This document shows, piece after piece, positions 1 to 7,586 of a stretch of DNA of 64,000 bases; the first letter of the stretch is position 1, and the number at the start of each line of letters is the position of its first letter. The notes beneath the pieces were generated by a model. It had not been told where the DNA came from and did no database searches. It saw only the letters and a program-made list of their open reading frames with translations. This DNA is from Chitinophaga pinensis (GTDB taxonomy: Bacteria > Pseudomonadota > Gammaproteobacteria > Burkholderiales > Burkholderiaceae_C). The stretch is taken from positions 1 to 64,000 of the forward strand of contig CALPRQ020000004.1 of assembly GCA_943326015.2 (NCBI GenBank), read 5' to 3'. Position numbers and translations under genes: made by a program.

Positions 1-97
1 AGCGGCACGCGCCGGCAAAGCGGCGCATCTGGCGCGCTTGCTGGCCGTTGGGACGCAGTTCGTATCGGAAGGCTTGAAGGCGTTGCACGGGATTCAT
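1..97 (-). CDS. tnpB: TnpB-like RNA-guided nuclease, N-terminal fragment (runs off window)
   Basis: Only the first 32 codons are present, beginning MNPVQRLQAFRYELRPNG and reaching RRFAGACR. They align by eye with the N terminus of the full TnpB at 45799 (MSIKAFRFQLRVKPG ... RRFAGSCR), including the FR-x-LR-PxG and RRFAG-C-R positions, which are typical of the TnpB N-terminal domain. The two are clearly different members of the family rather than copies of one element. The catalytic RuvC domain and zinc ribbon would lie beyond position 1, so it is unknown whether the gene is intact. Confidence 0.65.
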   Translation of the reverse strand, partial: MNPVQRLQAFRYELRPNGQQARQMRRFAGACR

Positions 98-179
98 TCT
101 ACGTTCCTGAGCGACAATCCAGGCTCACAGGACGGCTACGCCGTCCGCGTTGTCCATTCCCGCCGTGAACGGCAGGGCT
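1..179 (-). mobile_element. IS200/IS605-type element, left end, partial
   Basis: The minus strand at the window edge begins a TnpB reading frame, and upstream of it lies a hairpin with arms at 159-165 and 170-176 and loop TGAA (TTCA on the minus strand). This is the same design as the left-end hairpin of the complete element at 45705, whose loop is also TTCA. A second perfect hairpin (GGACGGC / GCCGTCC, 130-146, 3-nt loop) lies between it and the start codon. The boundary at about 179 is inferred from the hairpin base. The rest of the element lies outside the window. Confidence 0.6.
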
Positions 180-230
180 TTTCGCGCAAACTGGTAAGGC
201 GGCTGGCCCGCAGGGCCCAAGCCGACCCAT

Positions 231-270
231 CCGGCCTCAGGCCAACCCACCCCGGGTTGGGCGAGGCCGG
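231..270 (+). terminator. Strong stem-loop with T-rich tail upstream of ABC permease
   Basis: The outer arms 231-238 and 263-270 (CCGGCCTC / GAGGCCGG) and the inner arms 242-248 and 254-260 (CCAACCC / GGGTTGG) are perfectly complementary, and the right arm is followed by ATTTTCATTT. It sits 25 bases before the permease start. Such hairpins are common between a highly expressed substrate-binding protein gene and its permease gene. Here the IS at 1-179 occupies the place where that gene might have been. A role in IS transposition is less likely because the IS end hairpin is at 159-176. Confidence 0.5.
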
Positions 271-295
271 ATTTTCATTTCCAGGGCTGTTTCCG

Positions 296-946
296 ATGTC
301 CTATCTGCTCGATATTCTTTCGCCCCTGCTGCAGGGCACGCTGGTCACCTTGCAGGTGTTCCTGCTGACCATGCTGCTGGCGGTGCCGCTCGGTCTGGGG
401 CTGGCGCTGTTGCGGCTGTCGCGCCGCCCCTGGCTGGGCCGGCTGGTCAGCGGCTATGTCTGGCTGATGCGCGGCACGCCGCTGATGCTGCAGATGCTGT
501 TCATCTACTTCGCGCTGCCTTTCGTGCCGGTGATCGGCATCCGGCTGCCGGACTTTCCGGCCGCGATCCTGGCCTTCACGCTCAACTACGCGGCCTATTT
601 CGCCGAGATCTTCCGGGCCGGCATCCAGTCGGTGGACCGTGGCCAGTACGAGGCCTCCAAGGTACTGGGGCTGTCCCATGTCCAGACCATGCGCCGCATC
701 GTGCTGCCGCAGATGGTCAAGCGCATCCTGCCGCCCATGAGCAACGAGACCATCACCCTGATCAAGGACACCTCGCTGATCTACGTGCTGGCCATGAACG
801 ACCTGCTGCGCGCGGCGCGCGGCATCGTGCAGCGTGATTTCACCACTTCGCCTTTCGTGGTGGCCGCTGTCTTCTACCTGTTGATGACGCTGGTGCTGAC
901 CTGGGCCTTCCAGCGCATGGAAAAGAAAGTCGCCGTCTATGACTGA
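296..946 (+). CDS. Polar amino acid ABC transporter permease
   Basis: A 216-residue inner membrane protein of the HisM/GlnP family that forms the translocation pore of an amino acid importer. Hydrophobic segments cover roughly residues 12-40, 51-80, 87-108 and 185-210. The family signature RGTPLMLQ is at about 59-66, and the EAA cytoplasmic loop that contacts the ATPase (GQYEAS to RRIVLPQ) is at about 116-139. The reading frame is open upstream to position 38, but that stretch overlaps the IS end and shows no family similarity, so ATG 296 is chosen; its ribosome site is weak. The last 8 bases overlap the ATPase gene, so the two are translationally coupled. No substrate-binding protein gene is in the window, and the substrate cannot be named. 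Confidence 0.88.
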   Translation: MSYLLDILSPLLQGTLVTLQVFLLTMLLAVPLGLGLALLRLSRRPWLGRLVSGYVWLMRGTPLMLQMLFIYFALPFVPVIGIRLPDFPAAILAFTLNYAAYFAEIFRAGIQSVDRGQYEASKVLGLSHVQTMRRIVLPQMVKRILPPMSNETITLIKDTSLIYVLAMNDLLRAARGIVQRDFTTSPFVVAAVFYLLMTLVLTWAFQRMEKKVAVYD

Positions 947-1706
947 GCATCCGATGATCCGTGCCATCGACCTGCACAAGAGCTTCGGCCCGCTGGCCGT
1001 GCTGCGCGGGGTGTCGTTCGAGGTTGCCCGTGGCGAGGTGGTGGCCGTGATCGGTCCTTCGGGCTCGGGCAAGAGCACCCTGCTGCGCTGCCTGATCCAT
1101 CTCGAAACCATCGAGCGCGGCGCGATCGAGATTGAGGGCCGTCCGCTGGTCTCGACCGATGCGCATGGCCATTGCCATTACCTGCCCGAGGCCGAGATCC
1201 GCAGCCTCTGTGGTCGCATGGGCATGGTGTTCCAGCATTTCAACCTGTTCCCGCACCTGACCGTGCTGCAGAACCTGATCGAGGCACCGGTCACGGTCAA
1301 GGGCCTGAGCCGCGAGGCCGTGCTGCCGCTGGCCGAGGAGCTGCTGCGCAAGGTCGGCCTGTTCGACAAGCGCGACAGCTACCCGTCGCGCCTGTCGGGC
1401 GGGCAGAAGCAGCGGGTCGCGATCGCGCGTGCGCTGGCCATGCAGCCCGACATCCTGCTGTTCGATGAGCCGACCTCGGCGCTCGACCCCGAGCTGACCG
1501 GCGAGGTCCTGCGCACCATGCGCGCGCTGGCGGACGAGCACATGACCATGGTGGTGGTGACGCACGAGATGGGCTTTGCCCGCGAGGTGGCCAGCCGCGT
1601 GGTCTTCATGGATGGCGGCCAGGTGGTCGAGGCGGGCACGCCGCAGCAGCTGTTCGGGGCTCCGCAGCAGCCGCGCACCCGCGCCTTCCTGGCCAACCTG
1701 CTCTGA
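939..1706 (+). CDS. Polar amino acid ABC transporter ATP-binding protein
   Basis: A 255-residue ATPase of the GlnQ/HisP family, the cytoplasmic motor for the permease encoded just upstream. Walker [10 protein letters not shown] is at 39-47, the Q-loop is in [10 protein letters not shown] (97-106), the signature LSGGQ is at 152-156, Walker B ILLFDEP is at 172-178 and the H-loop is in VVVTHEMGF. Length and all motifs are normal. The start ATG overlaps the permease stop by 8 bases. The stop codon is one base from the end of the convergent 628-residue gene, leaving no room for a separate terminator. Confidence 0.93.
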   Translation: MTEHPMIRAIDLHKSFGPLAVLRGVSFEVARGEVVAVIGPSGSGKSTLLRCLIHLETIERGAIEIEGRPLVSTDAHGHCHYLPEAEIRSLCGRMGMVFQHFNLFPHLTVLQNLIEAPVTVKGLSREAVLPLAEELLRKVGLFDKRDSYPSRLSGGQKQRVAIARALAMQPDILLFDEPTSALDPELTGEVLRTMRALADEHMTMVVVTHEMGFAREVASRVVFMDGGQVVEAGTPQQLFGAPQQPRTRAFLANLL

Positions 1707-1707
1707 G

Positions 1708-3594
1708 TCAGCCCTTGCAGAAGGCGATGTGATCCCAGGTCGTGGCGCTGGCAATCCGGCCCCAGCCCGAGGTGAGGTTGAGCGTCGCTTCCAGCCACAG
1801 CACATAGGCGCAGGGCGGCAGGCCCGAGATGTCGATCAGCAGGCCGCCTGCCGCAGAGACGGCCTCACCCCCCGCCAGCACGAGCGGCTGGTCGGCCGGC
1901 AGCGGCGGGTTGCCCTCGAAATAGACCCGCCCGCTGGCGACGAAGGGGTGGTAGACCGTGTAGCGCGCGTGCAGTTCGTTGGTCAGCTTGCCGCAACCAG
2001 CGCCGGGGCCGGAGAGCTCGCCGATGTCGAGCGAGACCACCGCCGTCGTGTTGACGATGCTGCCGGCCCAGGACGGGTGGCGCTGATAGCGGTACTCGGT
2101 GTTGCTGAACACGATCTTGTCGAGCGCGTTGCTGCCGGGCAGTGCGGCGTGGCTGCCGTGGTCGCGCGCTTCGAAGAAGACCTTGAAGTAGTGCGCACGC
2201 GACTTGCTGCCCACAGGCACGCCTTGTCCGGCAGCGGTTCCCGGTGCTGGCAGCGTGAGGTCCTGGCTCTCGGAGCTCAGCGCCGTGGTCCTGAGCTGCA
2301 GCAGGTTGCCCAGCGGCACGAAGCGGCCTCGGCCGCCGGGCACGAAATCATTGTCGCGCGGCACCGTGATCCAGCCGTCGGCGCCGATGGCCTGGTTGAC
2401 GGACACCGAGAGCGCCGGCCCGGCGGGCTGCGCAATGCTGACCGTCGCACCCGGCCGGTTGACCCAGTAGTCGGCCGCGCGGATCATCCAGGCGCTGTGC
2501 AGGCTGCTCCAGGCCCAGTATTCGAGCTTGCCAATGATGGTCGGTTCAGCCATGGCCTGCGTCACATCGACCGCGGCGCCCAGCACCATGCCGGTCGGGT
2601 CGTATTCGGCGATGCGGAAGCGGTAGTCGGCGGCCAGGCTGGACGTGGCCTCGGGCAGGATGCCGATCAGCGGGATATTGCCCGTGAAGGCGTAGCTGCC
2701 GCCCGTGGTCAGGCCGTCGGCGGTGAAGTCGCCGTAGACCGGATCGACATGGTACTGGCCGACGTTGGTGAACAGGGGCTGGGTCGGCGGCGTCTCCGAT
2801 GGCGGCGCTTTCTTGATGCACAGCTTGACGCAGTAACAATGTCCGATGTTCTCGCGCGCCGGCGTGCGTGCCTGAGTCCTGGGCTCGATCAGCAGCGGCG
2901 TGCCGTCGGCGGCCTCGATGCGGAAGTAGAGATCGGGGCCGCCGCTCCACTCCAGGTTGATCGCGGGCGAGAAGGGCGTGCGCCGGAAGCTGCTGCCGGT
3001 GTAGTCGATGCGGAACTCGCCCGACGCATCGGTCATGCCGCTGCCGAGCGGGTCGTCCTGGATCCAGTCGGCGTCGAAGGCCAGCACGCGCACGCCCATG
3101 ACCGGGCCCGTGCTGTCGCAGACGGTGACGCGCCCGCAGATCGTCCAGGCATCGAAGCGCGCCCGCACCGCGCACCAGTGGCGGTGCGGGATGCCGTATT
3201 CCCAGGCCGCGATCCAGCCGGTTTCGGTCTGGCGCCATTGCGGCTGCAGCGTCGTGAGCGTGCACTGCAGCGGCTTCGCGTCGGGCCCGGCCCCGCGCAC
3301 GGTGTCGCAGCGCAGGTCGATCTCGAAGGGCTCGCCCGAATATTTCTGCCGCTCGTCGAGCTCGAAGCTGAAGTCGCCCTTCTCGTCGGTCCGGGCCTCG
3401 GCGATCAGGCGTCCGGCCTTGGCCGCGGCTTCCTGTTCGGACAGGATCGCGAACGTATCCTTGGGGCTGGCGACCGCCAGTGCCGTGACCTCGGCCCGCT
3501 CCACGCGGTAGAGGCGCACCTGCACGCCGGACAGCAGTTCGGGGCATTCCGGGCAGATATAGCCGCTCAGGTGGCCCTTGAAGTGGTAGCTCAT
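1708..3594 (-). CDS. Hypothetical beta-rich protein with carboxypeptidase-regulatory-like (transthyretin-like) segments
   Basis: 628 residues, not assigned to a named family. The N terminus (residues 1-110) carries CPEC at 14-17 and then a GVQVRLYRVE ... ARTDEKGDFSFELDE stretch. A second segment at about 150-200 has VCDSTGPVMGVRVLAFDADW then GMTDASGEFRIDY. Both look like the beta-sandwich regulatory domain of carboxypeptidases (CarboxypepD_reg / transthyretin-like). The middle holds a cysteine cluster HCYCVKLC (about 255). The rest is rich in Gly, Thr and Val without membrane segments, and no signal peptide is visible. It is the last gene of the minus-strand unit starting at 5325, 89 bases after its neighbour. 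A structural or substrate-like role in the MNIO pathway is inference only. Confidence 0.72.
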   Translation of the reverse strand: MSYHFKGHLSGYICPECPELLSGVQVRLYRVERAEVTALAVASPKDTFAILSEQEAAAKAGRLIAEARTDEKGDFSFELDERQKYSGEPFEIDLRCDTVRGAGPDAKPLQCTLTTLQPQWRQTETGWIAAWEYGIPHRHWCAVRARFDAWTICGRVTVCDSTGPVMGVRVLAFDADWIQDDPLGSGMTDASGEFRIDYTGSSFRRTPFSPAINLEWSGGPDLYFRIEAADGTPLLIEPRTQARTPARENIGHCYCVKLCIKKAPPSETPPTQPLFTNVGQYHVDPVYGDFTADGLTTGGSYAFTGNIPLIGILPEATSSLAADYRFRIAEYDPTGMVLGAAVDVTQAMAEPTIIGKLEYWAWSSLHSAWMIRAADYWVNRPGATVSIAQPAGPALSVSVNQAIGADGWITVPRDNDFVPGGRGRFVPLGNLLQLRTTALSSESQDLTLPAPGTAAGQGVPVGSKSRAHYFKVFFEARDHGSHAALPGSNALDKIVFSNTEYRYQRHPSWAGSIVNTTAVVSLDIGELSGPGAGCGKLTNELHARYTVYHPFVASGRVYFEGNPPLPADQPLVLAGGEAVSAAGGLLIDISGLPPCAYVLWLEATLNLTSGWGRIASATTWDHIAFCKG

Positions 3595-3683
3595 GTGTGT
3601 TCTCCCTGTCGTCGATCGCCTTGCGGCGGGTTGTGGTGGCCTGGTCCCCGGCCGGGGACAGGCTGCTGCTGGTGACTCGTTGT

Positions 3684-4217
3684 TCAGCCGGAGTCGGTTG
3701 GCCGTGGCTCGCAGGCGTAGCCGCCTGACAGCGCGCGGCTAACCGTCACCCGGTGCGGGATCGGCTCGCCCGTCATCTCGATGTGGCCGCTGCCGATGAT
3801 CGCGGCCAGCACTGGCCCTGGGTCGCAGGGCCAGTCCACTGTCCGGCTCTCGGCGGGGTCGTAGCGGGTCTCGTGCAGTGCGATCTCGAAGCGGGCCAGT
3901 GCCTGCACTACCGGGTCGGGGTCGCCGCTCAGGTGGCGCAGGAACTGCTGGCCGGCCTCTGCGACGTCGGGCGAGAACTCACCGCCGGCGATGAAGCGCT
4001 GGATGGCGGCATCGAAGCGCCCCTGGCGCTTGAGCCAGCCCGAGCTCAGCACGCAATAGCGTTCCAGCGCGTGCGCGCGCCAGAAGCCGATCACCTCGCG
4101 CACGACGGCCAGCCCGGTCGACCCCGTCAGGCTCTGCGCGTAGGCGGGGTCGTCGGGTTCGGCGGCTGCGCCAATGACGAGTCGGCGCAGGCTGCGTTGG
4201 TAGGTCTGGAGGTCCAT
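3684..4217 (-). CDS. Small helical protein, putative partner of the MNIO enzyme
   Basis: 177 residues, predicted mostly helical and soluble. I do not recognise the family with certainty. Its position directly after a DUF692 enzyme (5-base gap) is where BufC/TglI/MbnC partner proteins are found in known MNIO clusters, and those proteins bind the precursor peptide and the enzyme. Visible features are LQTYQRSLRRLVIG (3-16), an aromatic/His helix FWRAHALERYCVLSSGW (about 46-62), and ARFEIALHETRYDP (about 107-120), which resembles the ARxEWA-type helix in DUF2063/BufC proteins. The assignment rests more on position than on sequence. A generic hypothetical protein is the alternative. Confidence 0.7.
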   Translation of the reverse strand: MDLQTYQRSLRRLVIGAAAEPDDPAYAQSLTGSTGLAVVREVIGFWRAHALERYCVLSSGWLKRQGRFDAAIQRFIAGGEFSPDVAEAGQQFLRHLSGDPDPVVQALARFEIALHETRYDPAESRTVDWPCDPGPVLAAIIGSGHIEMTGEPIPHRVTVSRALSGGYACEPRPTDSG

Positions 4218-4222
4218 GGCGT

Positions 4223-5065
4223 TCAGGCGAGCAGCGTTTCGAGCTGTTCGATTTCGTCGGCCCAGGCCGGGTGCCCGAGCACCGGCAGCGTCTCGGGCAT
4301 GACCTCATAGATGACGGCCTCGACCGCAGGCGCACGGGTCAGTACCTCGGGCAGCAGCTGGCGCGTGCTGTCGCGCGTCCGGCGCGAATGGATGTCGAGC
4401 ATCAGGCCTGAATGCTCGGTGCCACCGGCCAGATGGAGCTCGCGCACGCGGCTCAGGTCGAGTTCGGCCAGGAAGTCGGCCGCTGCGTAGCCCTGGTTGT
4501 GCGCGTTGCATTCCAGGTTGTAGAGGTCGAGCAGCAGGCCGCAGCCGCTCTCTTGAGCCAGCCGATTCAGGAAGGCGGCCTCGCTCATTTCGGCTGGCGG
4601 GTCGGGCAGCAGGTTGACGGTGTTTTCGAGCAGGAAGGGCAGGGGGTAGCGCGCCAGGATGCGGCGCGCCCGCTCTGCTACCAGCTCCAGTGCCTCCTGC
4701 GTGCGCGGCAAGGCCAGCATGGTGCCGGTGAAATGGCCATCCACATGGGTGAAGGCCAGATGCTCGCTGTGCCAGGCGACTGGAACCGTATCGAGGATCT
4801 GGTCCAGCAGCCGGAAATAATCCTCGTTCCAGTCATCCGCCGAGCCGATCGAAAGCCCGACGCCGTGGACGATGAGCGTGGCCTGCTCGGCCATGCTTTC
4901 GAGCTGGCGCAGCGTCTGCGGCGGGATCCGCGTGCGCCGTCCCTCCCTGACTGCCAGCGTCTCGGGTATCAGTTCGACATAGTCGACCAGCGGCAGGATG
5001 CGCTCGACGAAGGCCGGATCGGCGGCTTCGTAGCTGGTGCCGATGCGGGCCTTCACGCGCTTCAC
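4223..5065 (-). CDS. DUF692 / MNIO-family multinuclear non-heme iron oxidative enzyme
   Basis: 280 residues, the usual length for the MbnB/BufB/TglH family, TIM-barrel enzymes that use two or three iron ions and O2 to modify cysteine (or other) residues of ribosomal peptides. The expected metal and active-site positions are present in order: HGVGLSIGS (H67), WHSEHL (H99, E101, H102), LLENTVN (E147, N148), LLLDLYNLECNAHN (D180, N183, H189), RELHLAGG (E209, H211), LDIHS (D224, H226) and YEVMPE (E254). The N terminus RIGTSYE replaces the more usual GLGLR start. It overlaps the 87-residue peptide gene by 4 bases (ATGA), so enzyme and peptide are coupled. Family membership is firm; the reaction is not known from sequence. 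Confidence 0.87.
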   Translation of the reverse strand: MKRVKARIGTSYEAADPAFVERILPLVDYVELIPETLAVREGRRTRIPPQTLRQLESMAEQATLIVHGVGLSIGSADDWNEDYFRLLDQILDTVPVAWHSEHLAFTHVDGHFTGTMLALPRTQEALELVAERARRILARYPLPFLLENTVNLLPDPPAEMSEAAFLNRLAQESGCGLLLDLYNLECNAHNQGYAAADFLAELDLSRVRELHLAGGTEHSGLMLDIHSRRTRDSTRQLLPEVLTRAPAVEAVIYEVMPETLPVLGHPAWADEIEQLETLLA

Positions 5066-5325
5066 TGGTGCAGCGTGACGTCTGCGACCGCGGGGATCTT
5101 CTTGAACGCCTCGCTCAGCAGCGGGTCCTGCTGGCGGATCAGGATGTCGAGGCCACCGAGGCCGCAGGGCGCGCAGCCATGCAGATGCACGATGGTGTCG
5201 ACGATCTCGTGCAGCGAGGCGCGCGTGATCTCCTGGCCCACGGTGACTTGCAGCGTGCCGGGGCGCAGCTTGCCGGTGCCGAACTGCGAGGCGTTGAGGT
5301 TGGCGGTTTTTTCCTGCTCTGTCAT
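5062..5325 (-). CDS. Short Cys-containing peptide, candidate MNIO substrate
   Basis: 87 residues with no signal peptide. The centre has HLHGCAPCGLGGLDIL at 47-62, with the only two cysteines at C51 and C54. The leader-like N-terminal half is polar, and the tail is short (FKKIPAVADVTLHQ). Known MNIO enzymes act on Cys residues of small peptides encoded next to them, and this is the first gene of the operon with a good ribosome site (AGGGAG, 6 bases before ATG). These facts make it the likely precursor. It could instead be a small metal-binding or redox accessory protein, as CxxC with nearby histidines also fits that. Confidence 0.75.
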   Translation of the reverse strand: MTEQEKTANLNASQFGTGKLRPGTLQVTVGQEITRASLHEIVDTIVHLHGCAPCGLGGLDILIRQQDPLLSEAFKKIPAVADVTLHQ

Positions 5326-5383
5326 GCTGACTCCCTGTTGGATTTCGATGAATTCATCACTCCCGTATGGGACTGATGGTTGT

Positions 5384-5413
5384 AGTCTATGGGGTCAAAC
5401 AGGAAAATGTCAA
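5384..5413 (-). promoter_or_regulatory. Candidate sigma-70 promoter of the MNIO operon
   Basis: On the minus strand there is a perfect -35 box TTGACA (5413-5408), an 18-base spacer and a -10-like TAGACT (5389-5384, four of six consensus bases), about 60 bases upstream of the peptide ATG. No other good promoter is visible in the 131 bases between this operon and the diguanylate cyclase gene, whose stop lies at 5457. Confidence 0.5.
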
Positions 5414-5456
5414 ACCTGACAGCGCCGATCAGGCTATCGGGCTGTCGGACCGGGGC

Positions 5457-7235
5457 TCAGGCCGGCTTGGCTGCGACCAGGCGGTTGCGGCCAGCCCGCT
5501 TGGCGGCGTAGAGGCAGGCGTCGGCCTCGCGCAGCGGCGTGTCCTCGTCAGGCGTGCTCGCAGTCGCCAGTGCCAGGCCCAGGCTGATCGTGATGAGGCC
5601 GGCGTCGGTGTCGGGGCAGGACTCGATCGCGCGCCTGAGCTTCTCGGCCACCCGCGTTGCGGCGTCGAGGCCGGTGTCGGGCAGCAGCACGAGGAACTCC
5701 TCGCCACCCCAGCGGGCGACGAAGTCGCTTTCGCGCAGCGATTGCGCCAGCGCCCGTCCCACCCGCTGCAGCACGCGGTCGCCTACGGCATGGCCAAAGC
5801 CGTCGTTGACGCGCTTGAAATGGTCGATGTCGATCAGCAGCACGGCGTAGGGCTGGCCCCTGCGCTGCAGCGCGACGAATTCCAGGTGACGGCGCTCGTT
5901 GGCCGCCAGGCGGTTGGGCAGGCCGGTCAACGCGTCGTGGCGGGCCAATTGGCGCAGTTCCTCGTTGGCTGCGAGCAGCTCGGTCGTGCGCGCCTCGACC
6001 TTGGCCTCGAGTTCGGCGTTGAGTTCCAGGATCTGCAGTTCCGCCTGCTTGTGCGCGGTCACGTCGATGCAGACACCCGCCAGCTCGGTCGCGCGGCCCT
6101 GTGCATCGCGCGTGACCTGGCCATGGCAATCGATCCAGATCACCTCGCCGTCTGGCCGCAGCAGGCGGTAGGCTTCAATGAAGCTGTCACTGTATTTGAC
6201 GATATATCCCAGGCGCTCACGCATCATTTCCCGATCTGCCGGATGCAGGTGGCCCAGCCAGGCCTCGAGGTTCGCGCAATGCCGGGCCGGGTCCAGGCCG
6301 AGCAGCCGGAACATCTCGGGTGACCATTCCGCCTGGTCATGGATGCAGTCCCAGCGCCAGGCTCCTGCGCCTGCCGCGCGCTCGGCAACCGTCAGGATCT
6401 CGGAGGTCTGGCGCCAGGCCTTCTCCTGCTGTTTGCGCTCGGTGATGTCGAGTGCCAGCATCATGTGGCTGTCGACCTTGCCATCGGCATCGCGGTGCAC
6501 CGTGACAGCGAGCTGCAGCCAGTAGGGCTCGCCGTCGACACGCAGCACGCGGTGTTCGACGACGAAGTGGCGCTTTTCCTGCAGGACGCGGCTTTGCAGT
6601 TGTTCGGCGATCTTGCGATTTTCCTTGCGCGTGACTTCCGTGGTCAGTCGCCCCAGCAGACTGTCGCGCATGCGGCCCAGGATGGCGCAGAAGCGGTCGT
6701 TGACCAGGATGTAGCGGCCTTGCGTATCGGTCTGCGCCACGCCGACGATGTCCTGCTCCAGCAGCGCGGACAGGCGCTGCTGCTGTTCAAGCCGGATCGC
6801 CGTCTCGCGCGCCGCCGCCAGTTCGCGCTCGGTCCTTTTCTGTGCCGAGATGTCGCGCCACAGGACGTAGAGCAGGTTCTGTTCGCGGTGCTGGATCGGT
6901 GTCAGCAGAATGCTGGCCGTGAAGGGCTCGCCGTCGGCGCGCAGGTGTTCCCACTCGAATTCATGGCTGCCTTGCTCGCGCGCCAGGCGGATCATCTTGG
7001 CGGCTTTTTCGGTCGATGGCTGGCCGTCGGGCTGGCAGGGTGGCGAGAGGTCGGCCGGAGTGAGTTGCAGGAACTCCTCCAGCCGCTGTACGCGCATCAT
7101 TTCGAGCGAGGCGCGGTTGGCCGCGATAAAGCGTTCATCCTCCATCAGCAGCGCGGGGTAGCGGGCCTGCTCGAACAGCGCGCGAAAACATCCCTCGCTT
7201 GCCTCAAGGCAGTGGGCGGATTCAGTCTGGGGCAT
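5457..7235 (-). CDS. PAS-domain diguanylate cyclase (GGDEF)
   Basis: 592 residues, soluble. Three PAS-type sensor modules lie in a row: about 12-135 (ending WRDISAQKR), about 150-275 (ending LDITERKQQ) and about 285-410 (ending CIDVTAHKQ). A short coiled coil (about 410-440) then leads into a GGDEF domain. The catalytic motif is GGEEF at 510-514, and an inhibitory RxxD site (RESD) lies five residues before it, so the cyclase is probably active and feedback-inhibited by c-di-GMP. DALTGLPNR marks the domain start. There are no EAL residues. What the PAS domains sense is unknown. It is transcribed alone, downstream of the rpmB-rpmG terminator. Confidence 0.92.
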   Translation of the reverse strand: MPQTESAHCLEASEGCFRALFEQARYPALLMEDERFIAANRASLEMMRVQRLEEFLQLTPADLSPPCQPDGQPSTEKAAKMIRLAREQGSHEFEWEHLRADGEPFTASILLTPIQHREQNLLYVLWRDISAQKRTERELAAARETAIRLEQQQRLSALLEQDIVGVAQTDTQGRYILVNDRFCAILGRMRDSLLGRLTTEVTRKENRKIAEQLQSRVLQEKRHFVVEHRVLRVDGEPYWLQLAVTVHRDADGKVDSHMMLALDITERKQQEKAWRQTSEILTVAERAAGAGAWRWDCIHDQAEWSPEMFRLLGLDPARHCANLEAWLGHLHPADREMMRERLGYIVKYSDSFIEAYRLLRPDGEVIWIDCHGQVTRDAQGRATELAGVCIDVTAHKQAELQILELNAELEAKVEARTTELLAANEELRQLARHDALTGLPNRLAANERRHLEFVALQRRGQPYAVLLIDIDHFKRVNDGFGHAVGDRVLQRVGRALAQSLRESDFVARWGGEEFLVLLPDTGLDAATRVAEKLRRAIESCPDTDAGLITISLGLALATASTPDEDTPLREADACLYAAKRAGRNRLVAAKPA

Positions 7236-7318
7236 CGGGTGTGGCTGGGCAGGGTAGGTAAAAACCCTGATTTTTTCACGCCTGACGCCTGCCTGTCTGC
7301 TGCAAGTCCTGATTTTTA

Positions 7319-7334
7319 CTAGGGATATCCCTAG
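7319..7334. repeat. 16-bp perfect palindrome upstream of the diguanylate cyclase
   Basis: CTAGGGATATCCCTAG is an exact inverted repeat with no spacer, 85 bases upstream of the cyclase ATG and 15 bases from the rpmG terminator hairpin. Its shape would suit a dimeric regulator site. No regulator can be named. Confidence 0.4.
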
Positions 7335-7348
7335 GAGGCGTCTGGACG

Positions 7349-7380
7349 AAAAAAAACCGCCGGGATGGCCGGCGGTTTTT
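7349..7380 (-). terminator. Rho-independent terminator after rpmG
   Basis: The arms CCGCCGG (7357-7363) and CCGGCGG (7369-7375) enclose a 5-base loop. On the minus strand the hairpin is followed by a run of eight T. The A and T runs on both sides make it potentially bidirectional. It begins 17 bases after the rpmG stop. Confidence 0.9.
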
Positions 7381-7396
7381 CAGACAAGGCGCTGAA

Positions 7397-7567
7397 TCAC
7401 TTCAGCTTGATTTCCTTGTAGTCGACATGCTTGCGAGCTTTCGGATCGAACTTCTTGATCAGCAGCTTTTCAGGAGTGGTCTTCTTGTTCTTGTCCGTGG
7501 TGTAGAAGTGACCGGTGCCGGCTGTGGATTCCAGCTTGATCTTTTCGCGTCCGCCTTTGGTTGCCAT
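7397..7567 (-). CDS. rpmG: 50S ribosomal protein L33
   Basis: 56 residues, [15 protein letters not shown] to KEIKLK, the standard length and sequence type of bacterial L33 in the Cys-less form (no zinc-binding cysteines). It follows rpmB by 19 bases on the same strand, the usual rpmBG arrangement, and is followed by a strong terminator. Confidence 0.96.
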   Translation of the reverse strand: MATKGGREKIKLESTAGTGHFYTTDKNKKTTPEKLLIKKFDPKARKHVDYKEIKLK

Positions 7568-7586
7568 GGTTCAGCTCCTTCAGTGA

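Noticed and set aside
38-295. N-terminal extension of the first ABC permease
   Set aside because: Open frame continues upstream, but it crosses the IS left end and has no similarity to the permease family; ATG 296 gives the normal length.
1576-3675. 699-codon plus-strand open frame opposite the 628-residue protein
   Set aside because: Overlaps the end of the ABC ATPase gene and is Arg/Gly/Val-rich without any motif. The minus-strand frame shows repeated beta-domain patterns and fits the operon.
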